Position numbers and translations under genes: made by a program | Part shown: in pieces, positions 10,601-19,500 of the stretch | Layout: every line of letters begins with the position of its first letter | Position numbering within the stretch: the first letter of the stretch is position 1 | Assembly (NCBI GenBank): GCA_022539475.1 | Contig: VCMS01000025.1 | Coordinates: 467,275 to 531,274 of the forward strand | Length of the DNA: 64,000 bases | Direction: 5' to 3' | Source of the DNA: Gracilaria domingensis | Taxonomy: Eukaryota > Rhodophyta > Florideophyceae > Gracilariales > Gracilariaceae | Notes under the pieces: generated by a model | The model's input: only the letters and a program-made list of their open reading frames with translations | What the model was told of the DNA's origin: nothing | The model's database searches: none

Positions 10601-11722
10601 ATGGCCTTCGTTCCCGTGCTCTCTGTCCGTCCGGCATCCGCGCCGCTGGCTTCCTCCTTCACTGGCACTTCGCTCCGCAACACCGCCCCAGCCGCCTCAT
10701 CGCGCTTTACCGCTCGTCTCGGAACTGTGTTGGGAAACTCCTCATTGGACAAGCTTGGCCTTGATAAGTTCTCTGAGCGTTTTGTCATCCAGGAGGCCGG
10801 TCGACCCGAAGGCTTCAGCGCCGATTATGAGGTGTATATTCAGGCTATTTACCGCCAAGTGTTTGGTAACGCCTACATCATGGAATCTGAGCGCGAGGAA
10901 ATGAGCAAACTCGAATCCGAGTTCCGCGACTTGCGTCTTACCGTCAAGGACTTTTGCCGCGCTCTGGGCAAGACATATCAGTATCGCAAGCGTTTCTTTG
11001 AAGGTCGTCCTCTGTATGGTGCCATCGAGCTCAACTTCAAGCACTTCCTCGGTCGTACCCCGGATGGGTTGGAGCAATATCGAGCCAAGTCTGCCGTGTA
11101 TGATGCTAAGGGATACGATGCTTTCATTGACGCTTTCTTTGACGATGGAGAATATGATGCTTTCTTTGATGAATTTCGTGTACCGTACTATCGTGGACAC
11201 CTCACTAGTTCTAATCTGTCTATGTGTGCGTTCACACACATGTTCCAGGTTGTTCGCGGCGCATCCACTTCTGACAAGGCTAATCCGCGCACCATGACCA
11301 ACAAGATCACGCTCAACCAGGCTGGAATCCAATCCATCCCGCTCGCAGTTATTGCTCCAGGAGCGGACGGCAGCACCTTTATTGCACCTGACGCGTCCTC
11401 CGGTTCGTGGCAAAATGGCTTCTCTGGACTTACCATGGCCAGAAGTTCCCACGGTGCTCGTCAGAATGACGGGAAAATGTTCCGTATCGAAGTCACCAAG
11501 CTCACACAATATGGTGCCACTAACGGCGGCGCTGGCGTCACACTGCGTTCTCGTACAGGCAGATTTTACAAGACGAAGAATGCCAGCTCTGGAAGCAAGT
11601 TGTCAGACTTCCGTCGTGCCAATGCAGTTTATCTCGTACCCTTCGCAGAGCTCTCGGATACTTTCGTTAAGATTCATAAGAACGGCGGTGTGATTGCTAG
11701 TATCACTCCAGTCACTGGGTAA
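10601..11722 (+). CDS. plastid-targeted phycobilisome rod linker polypeptide
   Basis: Phycobilisome linkers organise phycobiliprotein hexamers in the antenna on the thylakoid surface. The 373-residue product begins MAFVPVLSVR, a Ser/Ala-rich presequence with an early Phe, typical of red algal plastid transit peptides; the mature part probably begins near residue 45. A PBS-linker domain spans about residues 60-200 (EVYIQAIYRQVFGNAYI, GRPLYGAIELNFKHFLGR, GYDAFIDAFFDDGEYDAFF, VPYYRGHLTS). A CpcD-like small domain closes the protein at about 295-370 (MFRIEVTKL ... YLVPFAELSD). Linker plus C-terminal CpcD is the layout of CpcC/CpeC-type rod linkers rather than CpcG rod-core linkers. Single exon; the 5' region from 10235 is pyrimidine-rich with no TATA box that I recognise. 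This gene is the main evidence that the host is a red alga. Confidence 0.93.
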   Translation: MAFVPVLSVRPASAPLASSFTGTSLRNTAPAASSRFTARLGTVLGNSSLDKLGLDKFSERFVIQEAGRPEGFSADYEVYIQAIYRQVFGNAYIMESEREEMSKLESEFRDLRLTVKDFCRALGKTYQYRKRFFEGRPLYGAIELNFKHFLGRTPDGLEQYRAKSAVYDAKGYDAFIDAFFDDGEYDAFFDEFRVPYYRGHLTSSNLSMCAFTHMFQVVRGASTSDKANPRTMTNKITLNQAGIQSIPLAVIAPGADGSTFIAPDASSGSWQNGFSGLTMARSSHGARQNDGKMFRIEVTKLTQYGATNGGAGVTLRSRTGRFYKTKNASSGSKLSDFRRANAVYLVPFAELSDTFVKIHKNGGVIASITPVTG

Positions 11723-12167
11723 TTTTAGAACTACATATCTTGAAAGTCGCTTATTTGCAACGCTTTGCATGTTTTGCATAGCTCGAGGTGGCGAGTAATA
11801 TTCTCTTCTTGTCCTTTCCCCTTGTTGCTCCCATTTGTGCTGCAAAGAATCGCTGCTCACACTGCTTAGGTAAAGAAAACGTTTGCCACAGGGCGCAAAA
11901 CTAGGAGCCATCTTCGCATTTCGCAGCATATTTTATACACGGTAGCGCTCGGCGTCGCTGTGCTCCTCGCGGCGAAGCTCACTTTTTCATCAAGGTCAGC
12001 ACGGGACCGCTGCGAAACCCTTCATACGAAGACTTGAGCTTCGCACTTCCGCCTTCATGTCTTCGCGTGTGGAACATTTGCACTCCTATGCCTCACTTTA
12101 CATTATTAATTCAGTACAACGATGAATCTACCATCGTACCCACAGTTACTGAAGTTTCAGCTTCACA

Positions 12168-13259
12168 TCATCTCATATCCTGGAATTCACTACCTGAGTC
12201 TCCCAGAATTGTGAACAAGTCATTCCCTTTTCTTGCGACATTCTGCAATACGGTCAAATCATCGTCATCAAGTTCGAAAAGAAACGGACGCAAATTGCTC
12301 TCGCAGTACTCGGCACTTTCAACCTCTAAACCCACAGCCATAAAAGGCTGCCGAAGAACCCAATTAACCGCCACGTTGGCCATACTCACGCCATACTTGT
12401 TGGCGACTCCCTTCATTTCATAGAGAAGTTGCTGAAACAGCCCCCATCCTCCCCAGACACGAATCATACCTGCAAATCGAAGAAGAGCCGGAGAGCAGGC
12501 GCTTTTTCGTGGTTCTGGTAGTCCGAGATACCTTTCAGAAAAGAAACCTCCTCCAAGGGCATTGGCTGCCACTAAAGCGATCCCGTTTTGGGTGCAGAAT
12601 GGTGCCATTTGAGTCATGGGTCGTTCATCTAGCAAAGAGAATGGGACCTGGTTCGATGCTATCTTAATGCCTTGAGAGTGCAAGTATCGAAGTTGTCGTG
12701 TTGGGAAATTGGCAGTACCCACTGAACGCAACTTTCCAACTCGCTGCAGCTCTGACAATTCGTTAAGGAAGTCGAGATACCGCTTGTCTCTGAAATCGGT
12801 CCATGAAAATTGAACCATATGTAATCTTTCCAAAGATAAGGAACGAAGATGGTTATCTATTAGATCCTCGACTGTACGTTTTGAAACAGTGTTGAGCGTT
12901 GAAGGATTGATATCCAGACGAGTGCATAGCTGTAATCTGTCTGCAGCTGATCGACCGATGAGTCGCACGTAAGAGGCTGCCGATGTATGTAGAGGAGGAG
13001 GCAACGAAAAAGTTTGATAGCCATGAGCAAGGAGAGTATCAAGAGTCCGGGATACATTTGATGGTGACGGGTCACGGGATTGAAGGAAGGTTATCAGACG
13101 GCATACAGGAGTTGAATCCGGCAGAGTGGTGTACGCATGCGGAGGGAGATGTGGCGACTGAAGGCTAAGACTCACTGTGCAGGGTTTGAGTCTAGTGCGA
13201 CGAGGCCGGTGTATCAAAGCGGGCGGTGAAGCAAACGCCATGAGAGGGAAGAAGAGCAA
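12168..13259 (-). CDS. aldo/keto reductase-like protein with degenerate active site
   Basis: The 363-residue product has the aldo/keto reductase TIM-barrel pattern and most resembles the plant NAD(P)-linked oxidoreductase family typified by Arabidopsis At2g27680. Shared-type segments are IRVWGGWGLFQQLL, VANKYGVSMANVAVNWVLRQ and KGNDLFTILGDSGSEF. The normal catalytic tetrad Asp-Tyr-Lys-His seems absent: the DxADxYG position reads SLPPPLH, the barrel Lys position reads CTRLD, and the usual FHW reads FSW. It may be a non-catalytic relative or have another role. The N-terminus (MLFFPLMAFASPP) could be an organellar presequence; a second in-frame Met lies 6 codons in. It is divergent from the second AKR gene at 13863. 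Confidence 0.8.
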   Translation of the reverse strand: MLFFPLMAFASPPALIHRPRRTRLKPCTVSLSLQSPHLPPHAYTTLPDSTPVCRLITFLQSRDPSPSNVSRTLDTLLAHGYQTFSLPPPLHTSAASYVRLIGRSAADRLQLCTRLDINPSTLNTVSKRTVEDLIDNHLRSLSLERLHMVQFSWTDFRDKRYLDFLNELSELQRVGKLRSVGTANFPTRQLRYLHSQGIKIASNQVPFSLLDERPMTQMAPFCTQNGIALVAANALGGGFFSERYLGLPEPRKSACSPALLRFAGMIRVWGGWGLFQQLLYEMKGVANKYGVSMANVAVNWVLRQPFMAVGLEVESAEYCESNLRPFLFELDDDDLTVLQNVARKGNDLFTILGDSGSEFQDMR

Positions 13260-13862
13260 GAGATGTTCAAGAAAGCTTCGTCAGATTGCACCTACTGGGC
13301 TCGAAGTACATGTCGCATCACGACATGACTCTGTTTCTGGACTTTGATTCGTGCTGCTTTTGAGCTGATAGTTGTAGATTGTGGAGAAGGCACCTGATGT
13401 ACTGAAAGGCTGCTCCTGAGCTGAAAACCAGGGCGCGAAGTATAGTGGTCAAAGCGTCTGGGACGAGGTGCTCAGATGCTTAGCGTCGCGGTCAGGGAAA
13501 CAGCTTGTACCCTTATAACGAAGTTCTGAGGGCAATCGACAGCGTTTAGGCACGATTAATAAATGTGGTGTGGCGCATCGCACTCGTGAGCATGATGCTC
13601 CCATCATGGGAGTCCCATGCGCCACAGATGATTTGTGGTTGAGATTTTAAATTGCACTAGGATACGGAGCTCCTACACCGTTTTTGTGCCGAGCGCGAGA
13701 TGTCCCCTTCTCTGGACGTGAAGTCCTCTTGCTCGTGGTTACCAAGGGTACAACGCAACACCGGCTGGGTTATTTCATACTTTCGCAAGGTAGCCTTACC
13801 ACGGTAGCAACTGTAGAATCTACAGTGTAGATACATATGACCGGCCATCCGCGAAGCTGAGA
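13260..13862. promoter_or_regulatory. shared 5' region of the divergent AKR genes, with a hairpin
   Basis: This 603-bp interval separates the starts of two head-to-head aldo/keto reductase genes. An imperfect stem-loop lies at about 13570-13627: TGTGGCGCAT pairs with ATGCGCCACA at the outer ends, and CTCCCAT-C-ATGGGAG pairs inside. A TACCAAGGGTAC motif at 13740-13751 recurs in other intergenic regions and in the fold-back element at 10 kb. Promoter function is inferred from layout only. Confidence 0.4.
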
Positions 13863-14904
13863 ATGGCGGCCTTCGTTTCGCCAATTCCGATTGCTGTGAC
13901 AAAGAAAGTGTGCGCCAGTGAGCAAGGGCGTGGAGTTTGGAAGGGGGCAGTGACGAGCACTCGACGACATGATGTAGCCGGACTTTCATCGGATTGCCCC
14001 CTTGCAGTAGGTACATGGGCATGGGGAAATCGACTTCTTTACGATTATTCACCGGATCAAGACGAAAACATCAGACAAGCATTTATTGCCGCCGTGAACA
14101 ACGGCGTATCCCTCTTCGACACGGCAGATTCATATGGAACAGGCAAACTAAACGCAAGAGCAGAAGTGTTATTAGGAAAGTTTATGAAAGAACATGGAAA
14201 ACCAGTTCGAGTGGCTACAAAGTTTGCTTCATATCCTTGGCGATTCACGTCACGCTCCATCGTGAATGCGGCGGAGAAGAGCTGTGAGCGACTTGGAACA
14301 AAAATTCATCTCGCACAGATGCATTGGTCACCTTCGCGATATCTGCCTCTTCAGGAACGCGCTCTGTTACAGGGGTTGTATGAGGCCTGGAAGGCGGGTT
14401 ACTGCGAGAACATTGGAGTGTCAAACTTGGGTCCGGTTGCGCTGGGTCGAGCATACAAGTATCTGAAGGAACGCGGGGCGACTTTGACAAGCGTACAAGT
14501 TCAGTTGTCATTACTGTGCAGAGAACCGATAGAAAGCGGGTTGCTGAAAGTGGCTGGAACTCGGAGTAAGCGTGATTGGATACTCTCCTCTGTGTCTCGG
14601 ACGTTTGGCAGGCTTGTCACGCTCTGGCGTGAGAGGGGTTTTGTTTGACAGATTGAAGAACGACAGATTAGATGCAGCGCTGCAGGAGATGGCGGTGCGC
14701 AAGGGCGCGAGCGTAGCGCAGGTGGCTTTGAGCTGGTGTCTGAAGAAGGGTGTGATCGTTTTGGTGGGCTGCCGGACTGAGCGTCAGGTCGTGGAGAATG
14801 TGGGCGCTTTACAGGTTGACTTGAGCGATGAAGAAAGCAGATTGCTCGAGATGGCAGCTAGCAAAGGCGCACAGATGGTTCGTAACGCATTCCAGACGAC
14901 TTGA
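13863..14904 (+). CDS. PLR1: pyridoxal reductase-like aldo/keto reductase, split by a +1 frameshift
   Basis: Pyridoxal reductase reduces pyridoxal to pyridoxine in vitamin B6 salvage, in plant plastids. The frame from 13863 reads LAVGTWAWGN, DTADSYGTG (catalytic Asp and Tyr), VATKFASYPW (Lys) and AQMHWS (His), then NIGVSNLGP and VQVQLSLL. Around 14550-14560, after LLKVAG, the match moves to the next frame: ELGVSVIGYSPL, VAQVALSWCL, VGCRTERQVVENVGAL and a C-terminal MVRNAFQTT, ending at 14904. The first frame alone stops at 14648. The two halves together have the normal family length (about 345 residues) and most resemble Arabidopsis PLR1. The one-base shift is either a real mutation or an assembly error. 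The N-terminus before residue 45 may be a plastid presequence. Confidence 0.78.
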
Positions 14905-15081
14905 CACATTGGCATGGCAGTTGATGCCAACCATTGGGATCTTATTTTTTTTTTTACCAGTTGGGAGCCACTTGCGTTTGGGCCTCAAGACTGTTGAGGT
15001 ACTCAGGAGAAGATTACAACAAAAGCGCGAGAGATGAAGATGGGGACGGCATGACGCGATGGTACCGTAGTGCGTAGTGCG

Positions 15082-15683
15082 TTATACATGCGCGCGTGGG
15101 GGTGGCAGCGGAGCAGAAACAACGACGGAACGAAGACGCTGCATGCGCTGGGCGTCCTCCTCATCGCTGGAAGAATCAGAATCCGGCAAACGACGCCTCT
15201 TATCGCGATGACGTCTGCCAATGACGCCCGGCTGGCTATCCTTAAACAGCCTGAAATGCTCCACGGCAGCCGGCGCCCTCAAGCTAGCGAACGGGATCTG
15301 TGTGGGCGACGCATGCTGCTCAGGGTGAGACGGGGTGACCGGCGGGGATTTGTCCACGTCCGCGCCCAGCGTGCTTTCCAGGTACGAGTCGAGCAGGTGG
15401 GCGACGCGCGCTGTGAGCTGTCTGGTCTGCGGTGGAGGCGGCGCTGCATGCGGAGACGGCGACGGCGAATGCGAAGGGACGCGAGGTGGTTTGCGGCGCG
15501 TGGTGCGCGAACGACCTCTCTTCAAGGGGGGCTAGTCATGTCGGACGACCGGGCTATACGCGGCGAGGAGATGGGGGGCGTTTTCGGGGAAGGGGTTGAC
15601 AGGCTCTGCCGCGCCAACAGACGCACTCGCTCGTCATCCGACGACGCGGACGAAGGCGATGGAGGCGGCGCCGCTCTCTTCAT
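15082..15683 (-). CDS. small basic Ser/Pro-rich protein of unknown function, frameshifted at a C run
   Basis: From the ATG at 15683 the minus strand reads MKRAAPPPSPSSASSDDE and on to SSDMTSPP, then stops. The next frame continues at once with KRGRSRTTRRKPPR, a helical segment (ARVAHLLDSYLESTLG), FKDSQPGVIGRRHRDKRRR and an acidic SDSSSDEED tail region. The change of frame falls at a run of six Cs near 15531; one base more would join the frames into about 200 codons. The combination of basic patches and an acidic Ser-rich stretch suggests a nuclear protein, but I recognise no family. The region is GC-rich, so chance open frames are common and this call is tentative. Confidence 0.4.
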
Positions 15684-16541
15684 ACTGTACGTGTGCGAAG
15701 CAGGCGCGCAACAATGTGCAGGCGCGCAAAGGAGAGGAAAGAAACGAGCGAGAAGAAGAAAGGCGCGCGACGACCTCGGCGCGCGGGGCTGGTTTACGAC
15801 AGCGCGTTGCGCCAACAACCGCGTCGAAGCAAGCCGCGCGCGAGAGTCGATGCGCAACGCGTCAAACGCAACGCGCAGCGCCAGCGGTGCCGCGCGATGA
15901 GCGCGCCATTGTTGGCGGCGCGACACATGCGCTGGCGCCCACGCGTGCCACCAATGAGCGCGGGGCGGCGCCGGCTGCGCGCCAGTGGGCGCGCGACAGC
16001 GCGCGCAGCTGTGCGCGCTGTGCGCGGCGTGCGCTCGCGACGCGCGCACGCGTGCCTTGACAAGACGTGGCGGCGCCACCGGTGCGTCGGACAAGCCGTC
16101 GGCACCACGGCGCGAGCCGACTCGTGTCATGCCAGCGCGTCGGCCGGAGCCGCGTCTTCACTGAGGCGTGTTCGCAGTAGGAATTGCGTCCGAACCGCCG
16201 GCCCACCAACAAGGGTTTCTTCTCTTGCGCTTTCTCTCTCAGCCGTGCCCGCCCGCGGCGTGATGCACGAATGAGTTGCGCGACAGTGCTCCCTGCCGCA
16301 GGCTCACAAACAGCAAGCTGCCTGCCACGACCGGAGCCGCGATGCGCCCACATCCAATCAGTTCACCGCTCACGGCCATCAGGGCCACCAGCGCCGCGAT
16401 GATCACGTCCACACCCGTCGCCCGCCCGCTCCCACCGCAAGCTGGCCGTGCCAGCCCGTCAACCCCACTTCAACCCCACGTCAACCCCACGTCAACCATG
16501 CACCCCGCTCGCATGCATCGAGCAGAGCGCCGCGCGCGGCT
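15684..16541. other. GC-rich, GCGC-dense interval
   Basis: About 860 bp with a very high density of GCGC and CGCG. Because stop codons are rare in such DNA, long frames are open on both strands at once (15.5-16.4 kb), none with a recognisable motif. It probably holds the 5' region of the small minus-strand gene ending at 15683 and the 3' flank of the TFIIIC gene. Confidence 0.5.
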
Positions 16542-19500
16542 CTACAGAAGGTCCGATTCGACGCGCGCTGTTGCACTTGATGCACGCGAATCGCCCTGCG
16601 CCACGCGCTCCTCATCCAGCCACGCCGCCACCCGCTGCACGCCTTCGCCCCCCGAGCCGCGCACCCCAGCCGCCACGCTCCACGCGCAGCGCCACGCACG
16701 CCGCCACGCAAACACAGCCAGCCCGTCCACAAAGTCCATCTCCCTGCCCGCGGCAGCAACCCGCCACCGCCCCGTCAGCGCGTCCCCGTCCCTGATGCAG
16801 CACTCCGCCCGAATCTCGCCGCCCATCCTCAGCGCCCACGCCACATCCAGCGCCGCGCGCCGCGGCGCGCCGCTGAAGCGTCGCGTCACCGCTGCCGTCA
16901 CGTCCGTGTCATTCACGCCGGGCCTGCTAGTCAGCGCGTTGAGCACGCAATCCCTCACCCCGCCGATCAGCGGTGTGTCGGCGACGCCGTCCGTGTTACG
17001 CCACCATGCGAGCGGTTTGCTCATCTTCGGCGCCACATTCTGCTGTACTGCCAGTGCTGCGCAATGGCTGCGCCGCATGTACAACACTCCGTGCCACGCA
17101 GCAAACTGCTCATCGGTCACGTCGCCTTCCTCTACAACGAACCGTTGTATGCACCCGTCTCGGAGCAACCCTTGTACACCGCATACCACAGCCGCTCTGT
17201 CTTCGTCGCTTCGCGGTTGTATCAAATCCAGTAGTTCTGTTAGTAACCGTCCACTGCTCCCGCTTTCGCCGATCGCACAGAACAGCCGCCGTCGCACTTC
17301 GCTCTTCAATTCACTTCGCACCCCAATACGTCGCTTGCGTTTCACGCTCCAACTCCAGTCATTCTCTGCACGCTTCACATACAGTTGTATCGCCTCCGTC
17401 CTCCCCCCCCCGTTCGACATTTTTGCCATCATGCATACCCCATCATTCATGAAGAACATCTTCTTGGCCAGCAGATTAGTTGCCACGCTCGATACGGAAG
17501 CCTCTCCATTGTCACAAACTGCATCTCTCAGCTTAGTTTTCTCCCAACATACTTCGTTCTCAGCCTCGCAAATCTCCTCCATCCATTTCGCGCTCATCTC
17601 GTTCTCATCTCTTAGCATGCTCAAGTACTCGTTGCCGCTTCCTTTCTTCACAGCCACAAAACTACCGCTTCCATTTTCCCTCTCATCCCGATATGTAAGC
17701 GCCCCACGTATTAGCAATCTGTCCCTTGCCATGGCAACATCTCCCCAGCAAAACTTATCTAGCAGCTGCCGATTTTTCTCACTGTCTTGTCGGTAGCTGT
17801 GCTCACGTCCCACAATTTGTACAATCAGTTCAACCAGTTCTTGTCTGTACTTCTTGCTTCCACACGTACTTTGAATCGCTTTGATGCTTTGTGCATCACT
17901 ATTGCACCCAGTATCCTCAGTTCTACACATCGATTCACGTCCCGTCTCTCCTATGTCCGTGTCCATCAAATCTCTACTTGAATTCGAATTGTCATTCTTG
18001 TTTTCCACAACGGATTCACTTTGATCGGGAGTCCTCTTCACGCTATTCTGGTTCTTCAACTCCGACATAGATGGTCTGAGCATCCACTTTGTGCAGCAAA
18101 ACTCCCGCTCACGAAGTGCGGCTCCGGCTTCTGACATGCATCGCACCAACATCCCATGGCTCACATTCTCCCGCATGTGCATGTCCGCTACCCTCCGATA
18201 TCGAAATGACATCACTTCTAACATATGCGAAAGCAATTCCTCTCTCCCGTAAACCAAACCATTCAACTCAAACTCCCTGAGAATTAGTTGCTGTGCACTT
18301 TCACATGTTGGGAGATTATCCACACTCTCGTTGGAAAGTGTCACATTTCCGCTGTACTTGAGATCGCGAGTTTGCAAAGCAATCAATGCACAAAGTACAT
18401 CGTCCAGCTCTTTCCAAGAATTAATAACATTCTCGATACCTTGAGACGAGCTCATCTTGGCTGGCCTTCCGTCACTCTCAACTAAAGACATCTTTCCGGA
18501 TATCCTCCCCTTAATAACCACCTTTAAAGACAACGCATCTAATGCTGATCGTACCATTGAAATGTCACAATACTTCACCATAGCATTGACCAATGCTTTT
18601 ACGGTCACAACTGCTTGTCTCAGTCCCATTTCCTTTTCAAGCAGCGTGCGAACGTACCAGCTGATCCAATTCGTTACCGCCTTCCACTCTAGAGCTTCGC
18701 TATCGTTGCAGAAATATGCAGCTGCTCTAGATTTAATGATTGCCTTACTAACATGTATCATGCGCTGAACATCAACCTCTCCGCAATCTTTTGCTTTGAG
18801 TTTGGCCTTGTCTTTGGCTTTATCCTTAGCCTTATCTTTCGCTTTGCTCTTCGGTTTTTCGATGACGTCCTTATCTCCATTCTTGTCTCTCCCCTTTCTT
18901 GGAGGGGTGGAAACGCACTGTTGCGGTTCTCCTTTCCGAACTTTCGTGGCTTTCGTAATACCATCTCTTGTCTTCATCATGCTGGAAAAAGTCTGACGTG
19001 TCCCTAGTGTTGGTATACCGGCTCTAAAGTGACGGCCTTCAACTACAGCTTCCTTTGAACTCAAATTTAGAATGCATGAATGGTCACCAACGAATTCTTT
19101 ATCCAAGCTTTCTAGAGGAGAAGACCTTCGACGCAGATTGTCTTCCCGCTCGCGGATCCACGGCGGAATTGGATACTTCGTTCTATACCTTGAATAAAGA
19201 AGCAACTTTTCATGCGATGGCATTGACCTCTGAGTAGCTCTCAAAGACGGGATTCGATCACGGTAGTTTTCGAAGGCCTCTTCTAGTTCTTCAACGTTAA
19301 ACCGTTTCAGAGGGCGGTCCACGAACGACGCAGTACTCAAAGTGTTTGGCAAGTTAAGCTCCAACTGAACGCCGCTCAAAAGCTGCAGCATGTATTCATA
19401 TATCAACTGATCTCTCTTCTGAAGACGAACTTCTCCTGTTGCCCATCTCATCGGAAAGTACACGTCGGAGACGAAACGCATCCCTTCGTCGCTCACCTTC

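Noticed and set aside
10742-11509. 255-codon minus-strand frame opposite the phycobilisome linker
   Set aside because: Antisense to a clearly coding gene; no motif.
15070-15900. 276-codon plus-strand open frame opposite the small minus-strand ORF
   Set aside because: It lies in GC-rich DNA where stops are rare, is Arg/Ala-rich without motifs, and overlaps a better-looking minus-strand frame.
16276-17796. 506-codon plus-strand frame opposite the TFIIIC 3' part
   Set aside because: Antisense shadow of the GTF3C1 coding region; Ser/Pro/Ala/His-rich without any domain.
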